Shown: one piece after another, positions 39,307-45,672 of the stretch
Position numbering within the stretch: position 1 is the stretch's first letter
Layout: the number at the start of each line of letters is the position of its first letter
Source of the DNA: JAEUKA01 sp035340095
Lineage (GTDB): Bacteria > Myxococcota_A > Polyangia > Palsa-1104 > JAEUJZ01
Assembly (NCBI GenBank): GCA_035340095.1
Contig: DAORGN010000012.1
Location: 1-45,672, forward strand
Reading direction: 5' to 3'
Length of the DNA: 45,672 nt
The notes under the pieces: generated by a model
The model's input: only the letters and a program-made list of their open reading frames with translations
Told to the model about the DNA's origin: nothing
Database searches by the model: none
Made by a program: the position numbers and the translations under genes

Positions 39307-40743
39307 CTAGATGCGGATGTGTTTCCAGTGGCCGCGACGGAATTCGATGAACATCACGACGGCCAGCATCGCAATGTAGAAAATCAGCGAACCCCAGACG
39401 CCCCACATCCCGAGTCCGAACGTGATGCCGGCGAGCCACGACATCGGAATCAGGCAGCTAAAGTGAAGAATGCCCTCGGCGACCATCACGAACATGGTGT
39501 TGCCGGCGCCATACAGCGCTTGGGTGAACACCAGCGCGACGCTAATCAAAGGACAGAAGAAACCGAGCACCCGCAGAATCGGTGCACCGACGGCGATGAC
39601 ATCCGGATCGGGGTTCCAGAAGTGCAGGATCGGTTCGGCCCACGCCGCCAAAATCAGGCCCAGCACCAAAAACAACACCGCGCCGATTCGCGCCGCTTGG
39701 TACGCAAAACGCTCGGCCAGGTCATATTCGGTTGCGCCCATGTTCTGGCTGACCAGTGTCGCCGTCGCCGTCCCGTATGCCAGGCACGAAATGAAGACGA
39801 TCTGGAGGACGTTGATGATGTTGGAAGTCGCCGTCGAAAAGATCGTGCGACCGACGCCGTGACCCGCCATGTGATCGAGCCGCGACACGACATACAGCAC
39901 AAAGCCGAAGCCGCCCATCGCAAACATCGTCGCAATTCCCGACGGCACCGACAGCTTGGCAATCTGCCAGATCGTGCTCGCGGAAGCGTTGGTCACTCGC
40001 CTGATGTGGAACTTGCGGTATTCGCCGCGCAGCGACCAGCCAAGCATGATGAAAAGTCCAACATACGAGCTGAGCATCGACGCAAGGCCGGCGCCAGGCA
40101 CGCCCATGTGCACCAGCTTGTCGCCAAACATGGACAGCAGCAGCGAGTGAATGCCGTCGACAACTGGGATTCCTGGCTGATCGGGCCCATAGATGAACGC
40201 GATGCACATCAGGAAGTTCGCGATGTTCATCACAATCGCGACGCCCATGTGGACGCGGGTTTTGCCAAGTCCGTCGAAAAACGACTTGAGGCTCGCGGTC
40301 CAGACCATCGACGTGATCTGCAAAAAGCGCCAGCGCAGAAACGGCACACCGAGCGCAATCACCGCCGGATCTTTGTTCATCAGACGGAACAGCTTCGGCG
40401 CCATCGCATACGTAAACGCCGTCACGATGATCGACGCGACGACAGCAAGAAGCTGCGAATTGGTCGATACCGCGCCAGCGCCTTCGATGTCTCCGGCCCC
40501 GATGCGACGGGCAGCTAGCGCTTGGGTGCCGACGCTGATCGCCGCCAGCATGCCGCCAAACGCCCACAGCAAAATGACACTGATTTGCAGCGCCGTTTGG
40601 CCGGGGGTCGACTCGGCCTGTGGCAGATGCCCGACGAGCACATGGTCGACTTGGTTGATAAGGGTCTGGGTGAGCATGGCCAACATCACCGGAGCAGACA
40701 GCCCGAGGATGCGGCGGGTCAGGATTGGATCGAAGAATGACAT
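39307..40743 (-). CDS. MATE-family multidrug efflux transporter
   Basis: A 478-residue membrane protein with about 12 hydrophobic helices and internal two-fold sequence similarity typical of MATE exporters (NorM type). Features: ILGLSAPVMLAMLTQTLINQVDHVLVGHLP (TM1-2), ALAARRIGAGDIEGAGAV, the SLKSFFDGLGKTRVHMGVAIV stretch of TM5 and LVSQNMGATEYDLAERFAYQAARIGAVLFLVLG in the second half. These proteins export cationic drugs or metabolites in exchange for Na+ or H+. The ATG at 40743 is chosen over an upstream GTG because the family N-terminus begins there. The substrate is unknown. Confidence 0.92.
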   Translation of the reverse strand: MSFFDPILTRRILGLSAPVMLAMLTQTLINQVDHVLVGHLPQAESTPGQTALQISVILLWAFGGMLAAISVGTQALAARRIGAGDIEGAGAVSTNSQLLAVVASIIVTAFTYAMAPKLFRLMNKDPAVIALGVPFLRWRFLQITSMVWTASLKSFFDGLGKTRVHMGVAIVMNIANFLMCIAFIYGPDQPGIPVVDGIHSLLLSMFGDKLVHMGVPGAGLASMLSSYVGLFIMLGWSLRGEYRKFHIRRVTNASASTIWQIAKLSVPSGIATMFAMGGFGFVLYVVSRLDHMAGHGVGRTIFSTATSNIINVLQIVFISCLAYGTATATLVSQNMGATEYDLAERFAYQAARIGAVLFLVLGLILAAWAEPILHFWNPDPDVIAVGAPILRVLGFFCPLISVALVFTQALYGAGNTMFVMVAEGILHFSCLIPMSWLAGITFGLGMWGVWGSLIFYIAMLAVVMFIEFRRGHWKHIRI

Positions 40744-40895
40744 GTTGGAGTGGTTGGCCTCGAAGGTGGCCCGCACCGTAGGGTGCGACGGGGCGGTTTT
40801 AGCGTGCCCGTCTATCTTTCACAAGCACGGAGATGTCCATTATGAGCGGACCCCGAAAGCATTGGGAGTCCACCGTGAAGGCGGCAACGTCGCGG

Positions 40896-41795
40896 TCAGG
40901 TGGTCGGATCAGGATCGATGCTGCCTTCCGGCACCTGCGCAAACAGCGCACGCTTTGCCGATTCATCGAATACTCCGTCGGACAGATACGCGCCAAACGC
41001 ATCCAGATACGACAGTGACTTTTCCACTGCGGACGCAAACCGACCGGGAAAGTCGAAGTCGTCATAGACTTCGGCGCGGGCGGCTTCGCGCTGCTTGCGC
41101 GGACCTATCCGCGGTCCGACGATGGCGTTGCCAATCAGGGCGCAGTACTGCAAATATCCGGCAGCGTATCGTCGCAGATCGGCGCGTGTCGGGCCTTGTC
41201 CATGCACTGTGCACAGCGCCGCTTGCACCGCGTCACCGATCGCTCCATCGTCACCGAGAATGCGCCCATCCACTTCGATGTATCGCTGGAGCTTTTCCGT
41301 CCCCATCAGGTCGGCGGAAAAGCGCTGTTCGTGGAAAATCAGGCTGTGGAACTTTTCGATCTCGTGGTGCTCTTGGCTGGGACAAAGCCCCGATCGCGCC
41401 GCACGCCGTCGCGCCAGCGCATTGATGTGCGGGTGCATCGACGTATCGACCGCCGCGTGCGAAACATAACCAAGCGCGAGCGCGGTGAGCGTCTTGCCCG
41501 CTTCTTCCGTCGCTGATTTTTGCGCAAGTCGCTGCCCGGCTTCCCCGAAAAGCCGCCCGAGCGTGATCGGCGTCTTTTGATGAAACAGCTCGCCAAAGTG
41601 GGAAGGGGCCTGCGGACGACGCAGCGCATAACGAACCACCGCGACGGCAAAACGATCAAAGTACGGCAGATCGACGAACATCGCGCCAAGCCGCGCCGCG
41701 TCGTGATTCATTCCCGAGGTTGCGCGCCGAACCCACGCGCTGGCTCTCGACAGCGAATCGACGAGCGCAGACTGATGCACCGCTTCCACCGGCAT
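40896..41795 (-). CDS. Protein resembling zinc-dependent phospholipase C family
   Basis: A 299-residue soluble protein. The segment ALGYVSHAAVDTSMHPHINAL and the earlier DLPYFDRF, plus SQEHHEIEKFHSLIFHE, resemble the His/Asp-rich metal-binding helices of the zinc-dependent phospholipase C (PF00882-like) family. No signal peptide is apparent, so it is probably cytoplasmic. Residues from about 190 on are helical with no clear motif. It is divergent from the nucleotidyltransferase gene, from which it is separated by 100 bp. Enzymatic activity is unproven; the call rests on the HAAVD and HPH motifs. Confidence 0.6.
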   Translation of the reverse strand: MPVEAVHQSALVDSLSRASAWVRRATSGMNHDAARLGAMFVDLPYFDRFAVAVVRYALRRPQAPSHFGELFHQKTPITLGRLFGEAGQRLAQKSATEEAGKTLTALALGYVSHAAVDTSMHPHINALARRRAARSGLCPSQEHHEIEKFHSLIFHEQRFSADLMGTEKLQRYIEVDGRILGDDGAIGDAVQAALCTVHGQGPTRADLRRYAAGYLQYCALIGNAIVGPRIGPRKQREAARAEVYDDFDFPGRFASAVEKSLSYLDAFGAYLSDGVFDESAKRALFAQVPEGSIDPDPTT

Positions 41796-41895
41796 GCGCT
41801 CATCCTAAACGCGGACGGTTTGCTTGCGGCGCAGATTGCGACATAGTGGCGCGGTTTGTGCCGCGCGTGCGCGGACGATTGGGAAGTGAACTGAC

Positions 41896-42699
41896 ATGAA
41901 AGCGATCTTGATTGCCGCCGGCATGGGCCGCCGCTTGAGCCCGTACACCGACGATCGGCCCAAGTGCTTGGTCGAAATCGCCGGCAAACCGATGATCCTG
42001 CACCAAATCGCCAACCTCCGGCGCGTAGGTGTCAGCGACTTTGTCGTCATCCGCGGCTACCTGCGCGACAAACTGACCGACGTGCTGTCGCGCGAACCGG
42101 GCGTCCGCTTCATCGACAACTTCGACTATCCAAACAACAACATTTTGCTGTCGCTGATGTGCGCCAAAGACGAGCTGTCGTCGGGCTTTTTCTGTAGCTA
42201 CGGCGACATCGTGTACCGTCCAGAAGTCAGCGAAAAGCTCGCGCAGAGTCGCGCCGACATCGGTCTGGTCGTCGATCCCTACTTTGCCAAGGTGTACGAA
42301 GGCCGCACCGAGCATCCGATTGGCGAAGCAGAGCTTGCCGAAGTCATCGACGGCAAAGTTCGCCGCGTCGGCAAAAAAGTGGTGCCAACTGCTGAGGCCG
42401 CTGGGGAATTCATTGGGCTGTGGCGCGCGTCCGCTCAAGCCGGCGTCGCGCTGCGCACGCTGTTTGAAAAACGCCTGGCGGAACTGGGGCTGTCGTCGCC
42501 GTATGGACGGGCGCAGCGGCTGCAAGTGGCCTATCTGACCGACCTGTTTAACGACCTGATCACCGAGGAAGCGCGGATCGGCATTTCCGTCGACGGCGTG
42601 ATGATTGACGATCCGCAGTCGTGGCGCGAAATCGACACCGTGCAAGACCTGGAGCGCGCACGCGCCGTCGTGAGCTGGCAATCCGCCGCAGGAGGTTGA
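41896..42699 (+). CDS. LicC-like sugar/choline-phosphate nucleotidyltransferase
   Basis: A 267-residue nucleotidyltransferase. The N-terminal LIAAGMGRRLSPYTDDRPKCLVEIAGKP holds the nucleotide-binding signature (GxGxR then a downstream PKxLxxIxGKP). Next come FVVIRGYLRDKL, the family-specific NNNILLSL stretch, a CSYGDIVYRPEV strand carrying a catalytic Asp, and DDPQSWREIDTVQDLERA at the end. The NNN-LSL and GYL parts resemble phosphocholine cytidylyltransferase LicC and related enzymes rather than glucose-1-phosphate enzymes. The product and sugar or alcohol partner are unknown. The stop is one base before the downstream SerA-like start, so the two are probably coupled. Confidence 0.85.
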   Translation: MKAILIAAGMGRRLSPYTDDRPKCLVEIAGKPMILHQIANLRRVGVSDFVVIRGYLRDKLTDVLSREPGVRFIDNFDYPNNNILLSLMCAKDELSSGFFCSYGDIVYRPEVSEKLAQSRADIGLVVDPYFAKVYEGRTEHPIGEAELAEVIDGKVRRVGKKVVPTAEAAGEFIGLWRASAQAGVALRTLFEKRLAELGLSSPYGRAQRLQVAYLTDLFNDLITEEARIGISVDGVMIDDPQSWREIDTVQDLERARAVVSWQSAAGG

Positions 42700-42700
42700 G

Positions 42701-43912
42701 ATGAAGATCCTCATCGCCGATGCATTTAGTGAAGCGCACCTGAGCGCATTTTCGCGCCTGGGGCTCGATGTCGATTACCGTCCCCAACTATCTGCGGCGG
42801 AGCTACCGACCGCGATAGCTGGCGTCGGCATTTTGGTCGTTCGCAGCAAACAGGTCAGCGCGGCCACCATCGACGCGGGCAGCGCGCTGGCGCTGATCGT
42901 CCGTGCTGGAGCCGGTGTAAACACCATCGATCTTGACGCTGCCAGCCGTCGCGGTGTGTTCGTCGCCAACTGCCCAGGTCAAAACGCCATCGCCGTTGCA
43001 GAACTGACGATGGGTCTGCTGCTCGCGCTCGATCGCCGGCTGCCCGATCAAGTGGCCGAGCTGCGCGCCGGCAAGTGGAACAAAAAGGAATTTGGCAAAG
43101 CAGCGGGTCTGCATGGCCGCACGCTCGGGGTGATTGGCACCGGATCGATCGGCCACGCGGTGATCCACAGGGCGCAGGCGTTCGGAATGAAAGTGATGGC
43201 CTGGTCGCGCAGCCTGACGGCGGAACGTGCGCGCGAGCTGGGCGTCGAGCGCGCCGAGACCATTCCAGCGCTGTGTGCCGCAAGCGATGCCGTCACCGTC
43301 CATGTGGCTTATGTCCCAGCGACGCGCGGGCTCGTCGGGGAAGCAGCACTTCAGCGGATGCGCAAAGGCGCGATGTTCATCAACACATCCCGCACCGAAG
43401 TGGTCGACACCACCGCGCTGCGCAAAGCGATCGGCGAAAAAGGTCTGCGCGTCGCCCTGGATGTCTTTGACCACGAACCGGAAAAAGCGGAAGCGCCGTT
43501 TGCCGATGACATCGTGCAGCTCAAGGGACTGTACGGGACGCATCATGTCGGCGCATCGACAGAGCAGGCCCAGTCCGCAATTGCCGACGAAACAGTTCGG
43601 ATTGTCGATGCGTTTGTTCGCGACGGTACGGTGCACAACTGTGTCAACATCCTGCCGCCCGATGAAACCCCGGCACGGGCGGAATTGGTCGTGCGGCACT
43701 ACGACAAAGTCGGCGTTCTGGCCGAGCTGCTCGGAGCGGTGCGTCGTCACAACATCAACGTCGAGACGATGCAGAACACCATTTTCCTCGGTGCCAAGGC
43801 GGCCTGTGCGCGAATCCGTCTCGCGGTCCGGCCCAGCAGCGAGCTGGTCAGCGAAATCCGTCAGCACCCCGACATCATCCACGTCGACGTCATCGAGCTA
43901 CCCGAGACATGA
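42701..43912 (+). CDS. serA: D-3-phosphoglycerate dehydrogenase-like, with ACT domain
   Basis: A 403-residue 2-hydroxyacid dehydrogenase. NAD-binding motif GTGSIG (146-151), catalytic region RSKQVSAATID and IVRAGAGVNTID at the front, FINTSRTEVVDTTAL, the DVFDHEPE segment (with Glu) and THHVGASTEQAQ (catalytic His) near residue 285. The C-terminal part (about 325-403) is a regulatory ACT domain (YDKVGVLAELLGAVRRHNINVETMQN). Length and ACT domain match phosphoglycerate dehydrogenase, the first enzyme of serine synthesis. It sits between the nucleotidyltransferase and the rRNA methyltransferase gene, overlapping the latter by 4 bp. The exact hydroxyacid substrate is inferred from family resemblance. 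Confidence 0.88.
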   Translation: MKILIADAFSEAHLSAFSRLGLDVDYRPQLSAAELPTAIAGVGILVVRSKQVSAATIDAGSALALIVRAGAGVNTIDLDAASRRGVFVANCPGQNAIAVAELTMGLLLALDRRLPDQVAELRAGKWNKKEFGKAAGLHGRTLGVIGTGSIGHAVIHRAQAFGMKVMAWSRSLTAERARELGVERAETIPALCAASDAVTVHVAYVPATRGLVGEAALQRMRKGAMFINTSRTEVVDTTALRKAIGEKGLRVALDVFDHEPEKAEAPFADDIVQLKGLYGTHHVGASTEQAQSAIADETVRIVDAFVRDGTVHNCVNILPPDETPARAELVVRHYDKVGVLAELLGAVRRHNINVETMQNTIFLGAKAACARIRLAVRPSSELVSEIRQHPDIIHVDVIELPET

Positions 43913-45153
43913 TCCAGATCGATTCTCTTTCTTCTGCTTCACGGCTGCCGGGGCTTGCCCACGTTCCGATCGTGCCGCGCGCGGTGCAAAGGCTGCGCGC
44001 CGGCATTCCGCTTGTCCTGCGCAGCGACGTGGCCGCCGAGCCTTCTCCCGATAGTGAAGAAGTGCTGTTGTGTGATCTGCGCGGACAGCCGATTGCCACC
44101 GCGCTGTGGGTCGCGCAAGGCCCGCTGGCTGCACGGCTGTGGTCTCTTTCGGGTGAGTCGTTTTCGGAAGAGACGATCGCCGAGCGGCTCAAAGCGGCGC
44201 TTGTGCGACGGCGACCGATCTTGCAAGGCGGCGAGCGCGATGCCTTCCGGCTGGTGCATGGCGAAGCAGACCTTTTGCCGGGCCTGTTTGTCGACTGTTA
44301 TGCCGATGCCGCGGTGATTCAAACTGCGACCCGCGCGATGGATCGCCACAAAAGCGAAATCGCCGATCTGCTCTTGCAGCTTTTGCCGATTGTCCGGGTG
44401 CTCTTTCGCGATGATGGCAGTGCGCGCGACATGGAATCGCTGCCGCGTGAAAAGGGTTTTCTGCGCGGCGGACCGCTGCGGATGGCGCGCTTTCACGATG
44501 CGGGATCGACGATGGAAGCCGACCTGTTGGCAGATCGCAAGACCGGCAGCTTTCTCGATCAGCAGGAAAATCACTTGGAAGTCGCGCAGTGGGCGCAGTC
44601 GATCTGTCCAGGTGGGGAGGCGCTTGATGCCTTCACCTATCACGGCGGTTTTGCGCTGGCGCTCGCGCGAGCCGGACTTGGTGTGATTGCCTGCGATGAA
44701 GATCCGCAAGCGATTGGGCGCGCCCGTCGCAATGCCGAGCTATCGGGTGTCGCAGTCGATTTTCACGTCCACAATGCGTTCGATCTGCTGCGTTCCTATG
44801 AAGCGGCGGGACGGCGTTTCGATGTCGTGGTGGTCGATCCCCCTGCCCTTGCCAAGCGCGGTCGCAGCGCCGGATCTACGCAACATGCGATGACACAAGC
44901 GATGCGCGCATACAAAGAGCTGAACCTGCGCGCGCTGCGGATTTTGCGTCCGGGCGGACTTTTGGCAACGTGTAGCTGCTCGGGCCGTGTCACCGTCGAA
45001 GATTTTGCCCAGATGCTACGCGGTGCGGCCCAAGATGCCGGTCGCCCCCTTCAGCTTCTGTGGCGACGGGGCGCAGCGATCGATCATCCGGTGCTGTGGG
45101 GCTTGCCAGAAAGCGAATACCTCAAGTGCTGGCTGTTTCGGGTGCTGGCGTAG
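43909..45153 (+). CDS. RlmI-like class I SAM-dependent 23S rRNA cytosine-5 methyltransferase
   Basis: A 414-residue protein. The N-terminal 90 residues resemble the PUA domain and EEHUD part of RlmI (LWSLSGESFSEETIAERLKAAL), followed by the middle DAFRLVHGEADLLPGLFVDCYADAAVIQ segment, and the methyltransferase domain with SAM-binding DAFTYHGGFALALARAG, VIACDEDPQAIGRARRNAEL, and the catalytic-type DPPALAKRGRS and SCSCS-like CSCSGRV stretches. In E. coli RlmI methylates C1962 of 23S rRNA. The start overlaps the SerA-like gene by 4 bp (ATGA), indicating an operon. The rRNA target is inferred from the family. Confidence 0.88.
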   Translation: MIQIDSLSSASRLPGLAHVPIVPRAVQRLRAGIPLVLRSDVAAEPSPDSEEVLLCDLRGQPIATALWVAQGPLAARLWSLSGESFSEETIAERLKAALVRRRPILQGGERDAFRLVHGEADLLPGLFVDCYADAAVIQTATRAMDRHKSEIADLLLQLLPIVRVLFRDDGSARDMESLPREKGFLRGGPLRMARFHDAGSTMEADLLADRKTGSFLDQQENHLEVAQWAQSICPGGEALDAFTYHGGFALALARAGLGVIACDEDPQAIGRARRNAELSGVAVDFHVHNAFDLLRSYEAAGRRFDVVVVDPPALAKRGRSAGSTQHAMTQAMRAYKELNLRALRILRPGGLLATCSCSGRVTVEDFAQMLRGAAQDAGRPLQLLWRRGAAIDHPVLWGLPESEYLKCWLFRVLA

Positions 45154-45154
45154 G

Positions 45155-45175
45155 AAAGTCTAGTATTAGGACTTT
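45155..45175 (+). terminator. Possible weak hairpin between convergent genes
   Basis: AAAGTC and GACTTT pair around a loop containing GTAT, with a short T-run (TTTT) on the plus strand, immediately after the methyltransferase stop codon. It overlaps the stop codon of the convergent GAF-protein gene. The stem is short and has a bulge, so termination would be weak. Confidence 0.3.
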
Positions 45176-45672
45176 TGCATGACTCTTTTTTGCAGCCGCT
45201 GCGACTCTGTGACCAAAGGCAGAGACGACGGCGATAGGTCGGGCAAAAGCGGCAGCGCAACAGACTCTCCACTGATCGATGGACGCGCAGCATGTTGGCG
45301 ATTCCGTTCGAGCAAAAGCGTCACCGCGCGGCTCAAGCGAACCAGTATGTCCCGCTGGTTCTGCGACAGAGCGCGCGGCTGACGATCAATGACGCACAGC
45401 GTTCCGATTTCACTGCCTTCGCTCGTGATAAGCGGCGCACCAGCATAAAAACGGATGCTCGGATCGTTTGTCACGAGCGGATTGTTTGCAAAACGCACGT
45501 CCTTGGTCGCATCGGCGATTTCAAATACTTCGCTGCCGTGGATCGTGTGCGCACAGAACGCGACATCGCGCGACGTCTCTTTCGCATCAAGTCCGACGAT
45601 CGCTTTGAACCACTGGCGATGTTCATCCACCAAGCTGACCACGGCGATCGGCGTACCAAGGATGAGCGACGC
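45166..45672 (-). CDS. GAF-domain protein, partial (5' end outside window)
   Basis: The reading frame stays open to the right edge of the window, so the start lies outside. Residues visible: LGTPIAVVSLVDEHRQWFKAIVGLDAKETSRDVAFCAHTIHG, then IRFYAGAPLITSEGSEIGTLCVIDRQPRALS. These are classic GAF-domain signatures of the phytochrome/sensor type that bind small ligands or act as signal domains. After about 130 residues the sequence becomes unstructured (PSISGESVALPLLPDLSPSSL) and ends in a short basic tail. Because the N-terminal part is missing, it is unknown whether a kinase or other output domain lies upstream. Confidence 0.85.
   Translation of the reverse strand, partial: ASLILGTPIAVVSLVDEHRQWFKAIVGLDAKETSRDVAFCAHTIHGSEVFEIADATKDVRFANNPLVTNDPSIRFYAGAPLITSEGSEIGTLCVIDRQPRALSQNQRDILVRLSRAVTLLLERNRQHAARPSISGESVALPLLPDLSPSSLPLVTESQRLQKRVMQKS

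Noticed and set aside
1..45672. CRISPR arrays, insertion sequences or prophage remnants
   Set aside because: No repeat-spacer arrays, transposase genes, integrases or terminal inverted repeats were seen. The direct repeats found are the 24-bp pair near the molybdoenzyme and gene-internal coding repeats.

Overview
The window is about 45.7 kb of GC-rich bacterial chromosome, densely packed with genes on both strands. It has one tRNA (His) and no recognisable insertion sequence, prophage, CRISPR array or rRNA. The gene content suggests a Gram-negative member of the Myxococcota or a related former deltaproteobacterial lineage. The clues are a TolQ-like protein with two ExbD/TolR-like partners, an AsmA-type giant protein, many lipoproteins, a lysine/alanine-rich histone-H1-like protein with a zinc finger, chromosomal ParA/ParB and a collagen-like lipoprotein. 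This placement is an inference from gene content; no rRNA is present to confirm it.

Layout, left to right. 1-1847 (minus): an energy-transducing proton-channel operon (small unknown protein, TolQ/ExbB, ExbD, second ExbD cut by the window edge). 2054-3686 (plus): membrane-anchored metallophosphoesterase and a small exported charged protein. 3712-6557 (minus): an endonuclease Q-type PHP nuclease overlapping a short UvrD-type helicase, probably a two-gene DNA repair unit. 6701-9160 (plus): an 819-residue protein with a propeller-like N-terminus and what looks like a degenerate AAA+ C-terminus. 9157-10548 (minus): the H1-like zinc-finger protein. 10820-13142 (plus): MacB/LolD-type ABC ATPase and permease, then YacG. 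13212-16771 (minus): collagen-like lipoprotein, YbjN-like protein, cobalamin-type radical SAM enzyme. 16874-18217 (plus): CysQ/inositol-monophosphatase-type enzyme and an unknown protein. 18237-21795 (minus): parA, parB, a TPR protein and a DUF938 methyltransferase. 22097-27951 (minus): PASTA protein, AsmA-like giant protein, fatty acyl-CoA ligase.

The most interesting part is 28046-36732 (all minus). In transcription order it holds an Rrf2-type Fe-S regulator, a lipoprotein cytochrome c and an AT-rich regulatory gap with two nearly identical 24-bp repeats. Then come the four genes of a periplasmic type II DMSO-reductase-family molybdoenzyme (Tat-exported alpha, four-cluster Fe-S beta, heme-b lipoprotein gamma, TorD-like chaperone delta) and an outer-membrane beta-barrel gene whose ribosome-binding site overlaps the delta stop codon. 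Alpha and beta look closest to the nitrite oxidoreductase/nitrate reductase (NxrAB/NarGH-like) branch, but the substrate cannot be assigned from sequence alone. No membrane cytochrome b (NarI-like) quinol subunit is present, so electrons probably pass between gamma and the soluble or tethered cytochrome c.

36897-45672: tRNA-His with its terminator; ornithine aminotransferase and a DHH phosphoesterase; a MATE exporter; a protein resembling zinc-dependent phospholipase C; a plus-strand operon of LicC-like nucleotidyltransferase, SerA-like dehydrogenase and RlmI-like 23S rRNA methyltransferase; and a GAF-domain protein truncated by the right edge.
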